Assembly: GCA_963841425.1 (NCBI GenBank)
Contig: CAWJCL010000002.1
Coordinates: forward strand, 1,262,389 to 1,326,388
Direction of reading: 5' to 3'
Length of the DNA: 64,000 bases
Origin: DATEOR01 sp963841425
GTDB taxonomy: Bacteria > Actinomycetota > Thermoleophilia > Gaiellales > Gaiellaceae
Each line of letters starts with the position of its first letter. Position 1 is the stretch's first letter. The translations under genes were made by a program, and so were the position numbers. The notes under the pieces are model-generated. The model saw only the letters and a list, made by a program, of their open reading frames with translations. It ran no database searches and was not told the DNA's origin. Of this stretch, positions 15,988 through 24,223 are shown piece by piece.

Positions 15988-17307
15988 CTACGCCGTGACG
16001 GGTATCGCGGCTTCTGCCCGTCGCACGTGGATGACGAGGCCCTCGTCGATGCTCTCGACGACGACGTCTTCGCCGACGGCGATCGGCTCCGCGTCGGAGC
16101 GCGCCTGCCAAAGCTCGCCGTGGACGAACACGAGCCCGGCCGGGTCGAGCGCCTTGCGCACGACGCCCATCTGGCCGACCAGTTCCTCCTGGCCGGTCAC
16201 CGGCCTCCGTCTCCGCGATTGCACGATCTTCGTGAGGGCGAAGACCATGAGGAGCGTGAAGGTGCCTGCGATGGCAAGCGCGACCCAGATCGACACTTGG
16301 TAGCCGGGCCCGGCCGGGTCGAAGAGCATGAGGGAGCCGATGACGAAGCACGCCGCGCCTGCGAGCGCGAGCGCGCCGTGGCTCATGACGAACGGCTCCG
16401 CGGCGAAGAAGGCCGCTGCGAGGAGGATCAGCAGAATCCCGGCCGCGCTGACTGGGAGCACCTGCAGGCCGAAGAAGGCGACGATCAGCGAGATCGCGCC
16501 GAAAGTCCCCGGGAAGATGAGGCCCGGGTTGAAAAGCTCGACGGTGATCCCGAGGGCTCCCAGCGAGAGAAGCAGCACGATGATGTTGGGGTCGATGATC
16601 GTGTCGAGGATCCGCTTCCAGAGCGACATGTGGATCGTCGTGACCTCCGCGCCCGCGGTGTGCAGCACGAGGCCCTTCGGCTCGGTCTTCATTCCGTCGA
16701 TGTCGTTCAGAAGGGTCGGGAGGTCGGGTGCGACGACGTCGACGACGTTCTGGTCGAGCGCCTCTTCCGCGGTGAGGTTCGATGCCCGGCGGACGGCCTG
16801 CTCGGCCCACTCGGCGTTGCGCCCGTGCGTCTCCGCGAGCCCGCGGATGTAGGCGGCCGCGTCGTTGATCACCTTGCGGCGAAGGTCGCTCGGGATATTG
16901 CCGCCGCCGGTCGAGATCGGTGTGGACGAGCCGATGTTCGTGTTCGGCGCCATGGCGGCGACGTCCGCGGCCATCGTGATGAAGACCCCCGCCGAGGCGT
17001 CCCGGGATCCCTGTGGGTAGACGTAGACGACGACCGGGACCGTCGACTCGAGCTCTTTCTTGATGATGTCCCTCATCGAGGAGTCGAGCCCCCCGGGCGT
17101 GTCCATGAGGATGACGACGGCGTCGTAGCCGTCTTCCTTCGCCTGGTCGATCGCCCCGGTCAGGTAGTCCGCGGTAACCGGGTTGATGTCGTTCTCGAAC
17201 TCGACCGCGAGAACCCGCGGAGGATCGGCTCCAGCCGCCGTCCCAGCCAGCGCGAGGGTGGCGGCGAGGGCACAGAGAAGCGCGGAAAAACCCCGCAGGA
17301 GCAGCAT
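15988..17307 (-). CDS. NfeD-family membrane serine protease (ClpP-like domain plus NfeD domain)
   Basis: 439 residues: a signal peptide (LLLRGFSALLCALAATLALAG), a ClpP-class serine protease domain (LMDTPGG near 70; SAGVFITMAAD with the probable nucleophile Ser near 105), four or more TM segments in the middle, and a C-terminal NfeD OB-fold (EELVGQMGVVRKALDPAGLVFVHGELWQA). This is the long NfeD1b type that partners with slipins. I chose ATG at 17305-17307; an in-frame TTG at 17337 would add ten residues before the signal peptide. Likely role: quality control or remodelling of the slipin complex. Confidence 0.92.
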   Translation of the reverse strand: MLLLRGFSALLCALAATLALAGTAAGADPPRVLAVEFENDINPVTADYLTGAIDQAKEDGYDAVVILMDTPGGLDSSMRDIIKKELESTVPVVVYVYPQGSRDASAGVFITMAADVAAMAPNTNIGSSTPISTGGGNIPSDLRRKVINDAAAYIRGLAETHGRNAEWAEQAVRRASNLTAEEALDQNVVDVVAPDLPTLLNDIDGMKTEPKGLVLHTAGAEVTTIHMSLWKRILDTIIDPNIIVLLLSLGALGITVELFNPGLIFPGTFGAISLIVAFFGLQVLPVSAAGILLILLAAAFFAAEPFVMSHGALALAGAACFVIGSLMLFDPAGPGYQVSIWVALAIAGTFTLLMVFALTKIVQSRRRRPVTGQEELVGQMGVVRKALDPAGLVFVHGELWQARSDAEPIAVGEDVVVESIDEGLVIHVRRAEAAIPVTA

Positions 17308-17399
17308 CTTCGAGTGTAAGTATTCTATCAGGGTCAAGCTTTCGCTCTTGAGCGCCGAGAAGGCCTTTGTTTGCCTTCCGAGAAGGCCGCCGTACAGTG

Positions 17400-19562
17400 A
17401 TGACCCTGTTTCGCACCGCCCTCGCCGCGCTCGCGCTCGCTCTGGCCGTTCCGGCTCTCGCCCATGGAGCGGATCGGTTCGTGGTGCGCGACGAGCCTGT
17501 CTCCGCGGCGAGCGGGCTTCGCGCGCGGCAGGCGCCGCTCGAGTTCAACCTGGTCGGGCTGCACTGGAAGGGGCGCGGGAGCGTGTCGTTTCGAACCCGT
17601 TCGCGGGCCGGCGGGTGGAGCTCGTGGCGGGAGGCGGGGGCCGAGGCGGAGGACTCGCCGGACGCCGATTCGGCCGAGAGCTCGGCGCGCCGGGGCTGGA
17701 AGCTCGGGAGCCCGTACTGGACGGGCCCGGCGGCGTCGATCGAATACCGGTTCAGCGGCCGCGTCTCGAGGCTGCGTGCGTACTTCCTTTGGAGCGACCC
17801 TCGAGCGGGAACCACTGCTCTTTCCAGACCCCTCGCCGCCCGCGCCGGACAGCCGACGATCATCCGGCGCGCGGAGTGGCGGGCCGATGAGTCGATCGTG
17901 CGCGCGAAGCCCTACTACGCCTCGGCGGTTCGCTTCGCCGTCGTCCACCATACCGCGGGGTCGAACTCCTATTCGGCCTCGGAATCGGCGGCGATCGTTC
18001 GGGGCATTGAGCGCTACCACGTGCTCGCGAACGGCTGGAACGACATCGGCTACAACTTCCTCGTCGACAAGTACGGCCAGGTCTTCGAGGGTCGGGGCGG
18101 GGGGATCGCGAAGAACGTGGTCGGCGCCCATGCCGAGGGGTTCAACACGGGCAGCACGGGCATCGCGGTGATTGGCAACTACGAGTCGCAGGCGATCTCA
18201 TCCGCCGCGCGCGCCTCGCTCGTGAAGCTACTCGCCTGGCGCCTCGACGTCGCACACGTGGACCCGCTCGGCAAGCTCATGTGGACGTCCGGCGGGAACC
18301 CGCGCTTCCCGGCCGGGACGAAGGTCAATCTGCGCGCGATCTCGGGGCACCGGGACACGGGGCCGACCAGCTGTCCGGGCGGCTCCCTCTACGCCCGGCT
18401 CAACGGGATTGCGAGCGACGTCGCGGCAACGGGGTTGCCCAAGCTCTATCACCCGGTCGTCAACGGAAGCCTCGGCGGCCAGGTGCGGTTCACGGCGACG
18501 CTGACCGAGGCGCTGCCGTGGACCGTCACCATCCGTGATGCGGGCGGCGCGGTTGTCGCCACCGGAAGCGGGACGGGCGCGGCGGTCGACTGGACGTGGG
18601 ATGCGTCCGCGACCCCGTTCGGAGACTTCTCGTACGCGATCGAGGCTGGCCCCGACCTTCGGCCCGCCCGCGGGGCGGTCCGCGGCCCGCCGCCGCTCGC
18701 GGTGACGAGCCTGACCGCCAGCCCGCACGTCGTGACTCCGAACAAAGACGGAATCGGCGAGTCGACGTCGGTCTCCTTCGCGCTTTCGACCCGTGCGAGC
18801 GTCGCGGTCGAGGTTCTCGATTCCTCATCGAAGGTCGTTCGGACGCTGGCGAGCTCGTTCTCGTACAGCGCGGGCAGGGCGAACATGGTCTGGAACGGGC
18901 GCAACGCGTCCGGGCGGCTGGTTCAGGACGGCCGCTACCGCGTCCGGATCAGGGCGACCTCACCGGGTCAACAGGCACGCAAGAGCCATGGAGTTGTGGT
19001 CGATCGAACCCTGGGCCACCTCGAGATCGCTCCTACGCCCTTCTCGCCGAATGGCGACGGGAGCCTGGACGCGGCCACCATCGGCTTTCGGCTCGCCCGC
19101 CAGGCGGATGTTCGCGTGCGGATCATGGACGGCGACCGGACCGTGGCGACCGTCCACAAGCTCGGGACAGTTGCGGCCGGCGCGACATCGCTTTCCTGGG
19201 GCGGGCGCAACCGGAACGGCGCGGTCGCGGACGGTGTGTATCGCGCGCTCGTCGAGGCGACGACGACGCTCGGGACCCGGACGCTCTCGGTTCCGCTCCG
19301 GATCGACACTCGAGCCCCGGCCGTCCACATCGTCTCGGCGCACCGTCGCAAGGACGGGCGCACGGCGATTCGTCTCTGGCTGAGCGAAGCGGCGTCCCTC
19401 CGGCTCCGCTACGGCTCGCCGGTGCTCGTCGGCCTTCGCGAGGTCAAGCGGCAGGCCGGCTACTCGCACCTCACGCTTCCGCGTGCCACGCGCGTTCGCG
19501 CTCAGGCGGACGACGCCGCCGCGAACCTGGGCGCCCGCGTGACGGTCAAGGTCGTGGACTAG
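17400..19562 (+). CDS. Secreted N-acetylmuramoyl-L-alanine amidase with FlgD/Ig-like repeats
   Basis: 720 residues with a signal peptide (MTLFRTALAALALALAVPALAHG). After an N-terminal beta-rich region comes a type-2 amidase/PGRP domain (about 165-335): VVHHTAG supplies zinc ligands, DIGYNFLVDKYGQVFEGR follows, and GHRDTGPTSCPGG holds the last His and Cys ligands. The rest holds three FlgD-Ig-like repeats (for example VTPNKDGIGESTSVSF and FSPNGDGSLDAATIGF), usually wall or protein contact modules. It should cleave the glycan-peptide bond of peptidoglycan outside the membrane. Its TAG stop overlaps the birA stop on the other strand (CTAG). Confidence 0.92.
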   Translation: MTLFRTALAALALALAVPALAHGADRFVVRDEPVSAASGLRARQAPLEFNLVGLHWKGRGSVSFRTRSRAGGWSSWREAGAEAEDSPDADSAESSARRGWKLGSPYWTGPAASIEYRFSGRVSRLRAYFLWSDPRAGTTALSRPLAARAGQPTIIRRAEWRADESIVRAKPYYASAVRFAVVHHTAGSNSYSASESAAIVRGIERYHVLANGWNDIGYNFLVDKYGQVFEGRGGGIAKNVVGAHAEGFNTGSTGIAVIGNYESQAISSAARASLVKLLAWRLDVAHVDPLGKLMWTSGGNPRFPAGTKVNLRAISGHRDTGPTSCPGGSLYARLNGIASDVAATGLPKLYHPVVNGSLGGQVRFTATLTEALPWTVTIRDAGGAVVATGSGTGAAVDWTWDASATPFGDFSYAIEAGPDLRPARGAVRGPPPLAVTSLTASPHVVTPNKDGIGESTSVSFALSTRASVAVEVLDSSSKVVRTLASSFSYSAGRANMVWNGRNASGRLVQDGRYRVRIRATSPGQQARKSHGVVVDRTLGHLEIAPTPFSPNGDGSLDAATIGFRLARQADVRVRIMDGDRTVATVHKLGTVAAGATSLSWGGRNRNGAVADGVYRALVEATTTLGTRTLSVPLRIDTRAPAVHIVSAHRRKDGRTAIRLWLSEAASLRLRYGSPVLVGLREVKRQAGYSHLTLPRATRVRAQADDAAANLGARVTVKVVD

Positions 19563-20311
19563 CGCTCGAACGCGATCTCGCCGGACTCGACCGCACGTTG
19601 CTCGCCGCCGACGTCGACGAGGAAACGGCCGTCCCGGTCGATCTTGACCCCGACGCCGCTCTCTCCGTTGACGGCGATTCGCCGGCCGCGGAGGAAGTCG
19701 CGCGACCCGAGGCTGTCGTAGACGCCGTCGAGGCCGCGCTCGCGCCAGGCGTCGTAGTTCTTCTCGAGCCGGTCGAGGATCGCCGCGAGAAGTGGTCCGC
19801 GCTCGCGCTTGATCCCGTCACTCGTGTAGAGACTCCCGGCAGCGACGTTCGCGTCCTGGGGCAGGTCGCCGCGCTCCTGGTTGACGTTCACGCCGATGCC
19901 CAAGGCGACCGCGCCCTCGGCGGCCTCGGCCAGGATGCCGGCCACCTTGCGCCGGTTCAGCATGACGTCGTTCGGCCACTTGACCTGGACGGCGAGCGCG
20001 ACGGCTCCCTCGATCGCCTCCGCCACCGCGGTTCCCGCGACGAGGGAGAGCTCGGAGACGACCCGGTCTCGTGGGGGGCGCAGGAGGAGCGAGCAGAGAA
20101 TCGCAGTTCCCGGCGGCGCGTTCCAGCTACGCCCGAGCCGCCCGCGCCCCTGCGTCTGCTTCTCGCACAGGGCGATCGCCCCCTCGGGCAGGTCGGCCCC
20201 GAGGAGCTCCTGCGTGGAGTCGCAGCTCGCCTCGTAGAGGTACGGATGCCCGAAGCGGCCGGTCAAGAACCGCTCGACATGCTCCGGCGCAAGCGAGTCC
20301 TCCCGGGTCAC
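19559..20311 (-). CDS. birA: Biotin-[acetyl-CoA-carboxylase] ligase
   Basis: 250-residue biotin protein ligase that activates biotin as biotinyl-AMP and attaches it to the AccB-type carrier. The catalytic loop QTQGRGRLGRSW and the VKWPNDVMLN and KVAGILAEA motifs are clear, with the small C-terminal beta domain present. No N-terminal DNA-binding domain, so it is not a BirA repressor. It lies next to the fatty-acid operon, whose accD/accA products need biotinylated carrier; the carrier and AccC are not in the window. GTG start preceded by TAGTCT at 6 nt. Confidence 0.94.
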   Translation of the reverse strand: MTREDSLAPEHVERFLTGRFGHPYLYEASCDSTQELLGADLPEGAIALCEKQTQGRGRLGRSWNAPPGTAILCSLLLRPPRDRVVSELSLVAGTAVAEAIEGAVALAVQVKWPNDVMLNRRKVAGILAEAAEGAVALGIGVNVNQERGDLPQDANVAAGSLYTSDGIKRERGPLLAAILDRLEKNYDAWRERGLDGVYDSLGSRDFLRGRRIAVNGESGVGVKIDRDGRFLVDVGGEQRAVESGEIAFER

Positions 20312-20317
20312 TGCACT

Positions 20318-20323
20318 AGACTA
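20318..20323 (-). promoter_or_regulatory. -10 box of birA, leaderless arrangement
   Basis: TAGTCT on the minus strand, 6 nt before the birA GTG. The sigma-factor gene starts divergently only 20 bp away, so the two promoters must overlap. Confidence 0.5.
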
Positions 20324-20331
20324 TCTTCGCC

Positions 20332-20949
20332 GTGCAGTCGTCAGCCGCCAAGCCTTTGCAGAGCGAGTTCAAGCCGCCGGCCCCGCCGCTCGTCCTGTAC
20401 TCGAAGCTCACGGATTCGGAGCTCGTCGACAAGGCCACGAACGGCGACGGGCGCGCCCTCGACGCGCTCGTCGAGCGCTACTCACCGCGCGTCAACCGGC
20501 TCGCCTCGCAGCTCATGGGCGACCTCGAGGAGGCGAGGGACGCGGCGCAGGAGTCGCTCGTCAAGGTCTGCACGCGGTTGAAGCAGTTCCGTGGCGAGGC
20601 GCAGTTCGCGACCTGGCTTCACCGGCTCGTCGTGAACACCTGCCGCGACCGCATGGCGTTCCAGCGCGTGCGTCGCGCGGAGCCGCTGGAGCTCGACGAG
20701 CACGCGGTCTCGGACGACGACGATCCGTCGAATGCCGCGATGCTCACCGATCTACGCCGCGACCTCGCGGACGCCCTCTCGCGTCTGTCGGCCGACCAGC
20801 GGATCGCTGTCGTCCTGCGCGACTCCTTCGGGCTCTCCTACAAGGAGATCTCCCGGGTCGCGCGCATGCCCGTCGGGACGGCGAAGTGCTACGTCCATCG
20901 CGCGCGGGCCCGGCTCAGGACGCTGCTCGAGGAGTACACACCGGCGTGA
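20332..20949 (+). CDS. RNA polymerase sigma factor, ECF type
   Basis: 205 residues with region 2 (ALDALVERYSPRVNRLASQLMGDLEEARDAAQESLVKV, then FATWLHRLVVNTCRDR) and region 4 (LSADQRIAVVLRDSFGLSYKEISRVARMPVGTAKCYVHRARARL). No region 3 and no adjacent anti-sigma gene. About 30 N-terminal residues are proline-rich and not part of the fold, so the true start could be later than GTG 20332. Its stop overlaps the fabZ start (GTGA), so it is translationally coupled to the fatty-acid operon and may control it or simply share its promoter. Confidence 0.9.
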   Translation: MQSSAAKPLQSEFKPPAPPLVLYSKLTDSELVDKATNGDGRALDALVERYSPRVNRLASQLMGDLEEARDAAQESLVKVCTRLKQFRGEAQFATWLHRLVVNTCRDRMAFQRVRRAEPLELDEHAVSDDDDPSNAAMLTDLRRDLADALSRLSADQRIAVVLRDSFGLSYKEISRVARMPVGTAKCYVHRARARLRTLLEEYTPA

Positions 20950-21383
20950 GCGTCGCCCTGGGGCGCGAGCAGATCGAAGAGATTCTGCCGCACCGCGACC
21001 CGTTCCTCTTCCTGGACGAGGTCAGCGTGCTCGAGCCCGGGTCCCGTGTCGTCGCACGGAAGCTCGTGCGGGCGGACGAGTGGTTCCTGACCGGCCACTT
21101 CCCCGGCCGGCCGATCATGCCCGGCGTGATCATCGTCGAGGCGATGGCACAGTGCGGCGCGGTTGCGGTCCTCGCCGATGAGGCCAACCGCGGCAAGCTG
21201 GCGCTGTTCGCCGGGATCGACGACGTGCGCTTCAAGCGCATGGTGCTGCCCGGCGACGAGCTCGAGTTGACCTGCGAGGTCGACCGGATGCGAGGGCCCG
21301 TGGGGCGCGGCAAGACGACGGCCACGGTGGACGGCGAGCTTGCGGCACGCGCGACGCTCATGTTCGCCGTCACCGACGGGTAG
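20946..21383 (+). CDS. fabZ: 3-hydroxyacyl-ACP dehydratase FabZ
   Basis: 145-residue hot-dog-fold dehydratase that removes water from beta-hydroxyacyl-ACP in type II fatty-acid synthesis. Motifs: ILPHRDPFLFLDEV near the N-terminus, and GHFPGRPIMPGVIIVEAMAQ with the catalytic His and Glu. GTG at 20946 forms a GTGA overlap with the sigma-factor stop; a longer upstream reading would lie wholly inside the sigma gene. FabH follows after 163 bp. Confidence 0.95.
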   Translation: MSVALGREQIEEILPHRDPFLFLDEVSVLEPGSRVVARKLVRADEWFLTGHFPGRPIMPGVIIVEAMAQCGAVAVLADEANRGKLALFAGIDDVRFKRMVLPGDELELTCEVDRMRGPVGRGKTTATVDGELAARATLMFAVTDG

Positions 21384-21453
21384 TGCCCCATCCAGCAACA
21401 CACGCCTGCTTCCGGCCCGCGATCACACATCGCCAGAGCCGCCCCTCGCTCTT

Positions 21454-21474
21454 GCCAAGGCAGCCGGCCTTGGC
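21454..21474 (+). other. Hairpin in the fabZ-fabH gap
   Basis: GCCAAGGC (21454-21461), loop AGCCG, GCCTTGGC (21467-21474). An alternative stem GCAGCC/GGCTGC overlaps it, so the two are mutually exclusive. No T-tract follows. It lies 73 nt before the fabH start in a 163-bp gap that otherwise shows only the fabH Shine-Dalgarno (GGAAGGGG). Confidence 0.5.
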
Positions 21475-21546
21475 TGCAAGCGACTGCCGCCTCCGCCTCG
21501 GTGCTCGCGACCCGGAAGCGGGGCAGCATCACTGGAAGGGGCACTG

Positions 21547-22560
21547 ATGCTCGCGAACGTCTCCCAGAACGGCTCGATCGGAATCGTGGGCGTGGGGTCG
21601 TACGTGCCGGACCGGGTGCTCACCAACGAGGAGCTGTCGAAGCTCGTCGAGACCTCCGACGAATGGATCACCGAGCGCACCGGGATCAAGCAGCGGCACA
21701 TTGCAGAGCCCGAGCAGGCAGCGAGCGACCTGGCGCTCCCCGCGGCGCGCGAGGCGCTCGAGCAGGCGGGCGTCGACCCCGCCGAGCTCGACCTCGTCGT
21801 CGTCGCGACCGTGACCCCGGACATGTTCTTCCCGTCGACCGGCTCCCTGCTCGCGTCCGCGCTCGGCGCGACGGATGCCGCCGCGTACGACCTTTCCGCC
21901 GGTTGCACGGGCTTCATGTACGCGCTCGCCCAGGCTTACGGGACCGTGGCCGGCGGTCTGGCGCGAAACGCGCTCGTGGTCGGCGCGGAGACACTCTCCA
22001 AGATCATCAACTGGCACGACCGGTCCACCTGTGTCCTCTTCGGAGACGGCGCCGGCGCCGTCGTGATCGGGCGCGTGCCCGAGGGCGGCTTTCTGGGCTT
22101 CGAGCTCGGCTCGGACGGCGAGGGCGGGAAGGAGCTCTCCATTCCGGGAGGCGGCTCGCGCAACCCTTCGACCGCCGAAACCGTCGCACAAGAAATGCAT
22201 TTTCTGCAGATGAACGGCCGGGAGGTCTACAAGTTCGCCACGAGGGTGCTCGTCGCGTCCGCGGAGAAGCTCCTCGGCGAGATCGGCCTCGGCGTGGACG
22301 ACATCGATCTCTACGTGCCGCACCAGGCGAACAAGCGGATCATCGACCACGCGGCGTCAAAGCTCGACATCCCGGAGGAGAAGGTCTTAGTGAACGTCGA
22401 CCGCTACGGAAACACGTCCTCGGCTTCGATCCCGCTCTGTCTCGCGCAGGGCGTGCGCGAAGGGCGGCTGAAGAGCGGGACGCGCGTCCTCATGACCGGC
22501 ATGGGCGCCGGGCTCACGTGGGGATCGACCTACACGGTCTGGGGTACCGGGGCCCCATGA
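21547..22560 (+). CDS. fabH: 3-oxoacyl-ACP synthase III FabH
   Basis: Condenses acyl-CoA with malonyl-ACP to begin fatty-acid chains. 337 residues, the usual length. The active-site Cys lies in DLSAGCTGFMYAL, the His in YVPHQANKRI and the Asn in NVDRYGNTSSASIP; the N-terminal GIVGVGSYVPDRVLTNEEL is typical. ATG at 21547 has GGAAGGGG about 8 nt upstream. The stop overlaps the fabD start (ATGA). Chain-type preference (straight or branched primer) cannot be read from the sequence alone. Confidence 0.96.
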   Translation: MLANVSQNGSIGIVGVGSYVPDRVLTNEELSKLVETSDEWITERTGIKQRHIAEPEQAASDLALPAAREALEQAGVDPAELDLVVVATVTPDMFFPSTGSLLASALGATDAAAYDLSAGCTGFMYALAQAYGTVAGGLARNALVVGAETLSKIINWHDRSTCVLFGDGAGAVVIGRVPEGGFLGFELGSDGEGGKELSIPGGGSRNPSTAETVAQEMHFLQMNGREVYKFATRVLVASAEKLLGEIGLGVDDIDLYVPHQANKRIIDHAASKLDIPEEKVLVNVDRYGNTSSASIPLCLAQGVREGRLKSGTRVLMTGMGAGLTWGSTYTVWGTGAP

Positions 22561-23480
22561 AGATCGCCTTCTGCTTCCCGGGCCAGGGCTCACAGGACGT
22601 CGGCATGGGACGCGCGATCGCGGAGCGCTTCCCCGAGGCGCGCGCCGTCTACGACGAAGCCTCCGAGGCGGTCGGCTACGACGTCGCCCGGGTCTGCTTC
22701 GAGGGCCCAATCGAGAAGCTCACGCGCACGGATGTCCAGCAGCCGGCGCTCGTCGCGACCTCGCTCGCGTGCCTGCGCGCAGTCGACACCCTCGGCATCG
22801 AGCCCGACTTCGTCGTCGGCCACTCGGTGGGCGAATACTCGGCGCTCGCTGCGGCCGCATCGCTCGCCGATCGGGACGCGATCGCGCTCGTCCGCGAGCG
22901 CGGCCGGGCCATGGCCGAGGCGGCCGACAGGCATCCCGGCGCGATGGCGGCCATCCTCGGGCTCGAGGACGCCGTCGTCGAGGAGCTCTGCGCCGGAATC
23001 GAGAGTGTGTGGCCGGCGAACTACAACTGCCCGGGCCAGGTCGTGGTCTCCGGTGAGAACGCCGCCGTGGACCGGCTCATCGAGAAGGCCTCTGCTCGCG
23101 GCGCGCGGAAGACGGTGAAGCTCCGCGTCAGCGGCGCCTTCCACAGCCCGCTCGTCGAGGGCGCGGCGGACATCCTTCGCCCGGCGCTCGCAGGGGTGAG
23201 CTTCTCGAGCCCGGTGACGCCCTTCATGTCCACCGTGACCGCGCGGGTCGAGGACGCCCAGCGGATCGGCAGCCTGCTCGTCGAGCAGCTGACGGGCCCG
23301 GTGAAGTGGACGCAGGCCGTCCGCGAGCTCGTCCAGCAGGGCGTGACGACGTTCGTCGAGATCGGGCCCGGCCAGGTCCTGACCGGGCTCCTGCGGCGCT
23401 GCGACCGCTCGCTCCGCACGATCTCGGTCGGAGACCCGGAGTCGCTCGAGAGGCTGCAGGAGACGCTCTCTGCCGCCTAG
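22557..23480 (+). CDS. fabD: Malonyl-CoA:ACP acyltransferase FabD
   Basis: Transfers malonyl from CoA to ACP. 307 residues with the N-terminal CFPGQGSQDVGMG, the nucleophile elbow VGHSVGEYSALAAA (Ser) and the catalytic His in VSGAFHSPLV; the usual Gln is in the FPGQGSQ motif. ATG at 22557 overlaps fabH by 4 bp. The last 11 bases overlap the proposed CTG start of fabG, and an AGGAGA within fabD (23458-23463) serves as that gene's ribosome-binding site. Confidence 0.96.
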   Translation: MKIAFCFPGQGSQDVGMGRAIAERFPEARAVYDEASEAVGYDVARVCFEGPIEKLTRTDVQQPALVATSLACLRAVDTLGIEPDFVVGHSVGEYSALAAAASLADRDAIALVRERGRAMAEAADRHPGAMAAILGLEDAVVEELCAGIESVWPANYNCPGQVVVSGENAAVDRLIEKASARGARKTVKLRVSGAFHSPLVEGAADILRPALAGVSFSSPVTPFMSTVTARVEDAQRIGSLLVEQLTGPVKWTQAVRELVQQGVTTFVEIGPGQVLTGLLRRCDRSLRTISVGDPESLERLQETLSAA

Positions 23481-24216
23481 CGCCTTTGCGTCTCTGGAAG
23501 GGAAGGTCGCCCTCGTCACCGGGGGATCGCGGGGGATCGGCGCGGCGATCTCACGGGAGCTCGGCGCGGCGGGCGCGAAGGTCGCGGTGAACTACCGCTC
23601 CGACCAGGCGGCCGCGGAGGAGATCGCCGGCGAGATCGGCGGGGTCGTCGTGCAGGCCGACGTCTCGGTCCCGGAGGAGGCCGTCGCGCTGGTGGAGCGG
23701 GTGGAGTCGGAGCTCGGATCGATCGACGCGCTCGTCAACAACGCGGGCGTGACGCGCGACACTCTCATCGCGCGGATGAGCGACGAGGACTGGGAGACCG
23801 TCATCGAGACGAACCTGCGCGGGCCGTTCAACACGTGCCGCGCGGTCGCGCGCAAGATGCTGAAGCGCCGCGCCGGATCGATCGTGAACATGTCCTCGGT
23901 CGTCGGTCTACACGGAAACCCGGGCCAGGCGAACTACTCGGCCTCGAAGGCGGGGATCATCGGGATGTCGAAGGCGCTCGCCCGCGAGCTCGGCTCTCGC
24001 GGGGTGCGCGTGAACGTGATCGCGCCCGGCTATATCAAGACCGCGCTCACCGATGTCATCTCTGAGGAGATGCGCCAGCTCATCCTCGCGAACACCGCGC
24101 TCGGCCGTCTCGGCGAGCCGGAGGACGTAGCGCGTGCGGTACGCTTTCTTTGCTCTGACGAGGCCGCGTTCATCACGGGCGAGGTGCTGCTCGTCGACGG
24201 TGGCCTAGGCATGTAG
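23470..24216 (+). CDS. fabG: 3-oxoacyl-ACP reductase FabG, probable CTG start
   Basis: NADPH-dependent SDR that reduces beta-ketoacyl-ACP. The Rossmann motif VTGGSRGIGAAI lies near the N-terminus. Catalytic Ser is in NMSSVVG, Tyr and Lys in YSASKAG; NNAG is present. The first standard start in frame (GTG 23587) would delete the cofactor motif, so it cannot be right. Two in-frame CTG codons are available: 23470, with AGGAGA 6 nt upstream and overlapping the fabD stop, and 23494, just before EGKVALVTGG without a ribosome-binding site. I prefer 23470 (248 aa). Confidence 0.9.
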   Translation: MPPSAFASLEGKVALVTGGSRGIGAAISRELGAAGAKVAVNYRSDQAAAEEIAGEIGGVVVQADVSVPEEAVALVERVESELGSIDALVNNAGVTRDTLIARMSDEDWETVIETNLRGPFNTCRAVARKMLKRRAGSIVNMSSVVGLHGNPGQANYSASKAGIIGMSKALARELGSRGVRVNVIAPGYIKTALTDVISEEMRQLILANTALGRLGEPEDVARAVRFLCSDEAAFITGEVLLVDGGLGM

Positions 24217-24223
24217 GGAGAGG

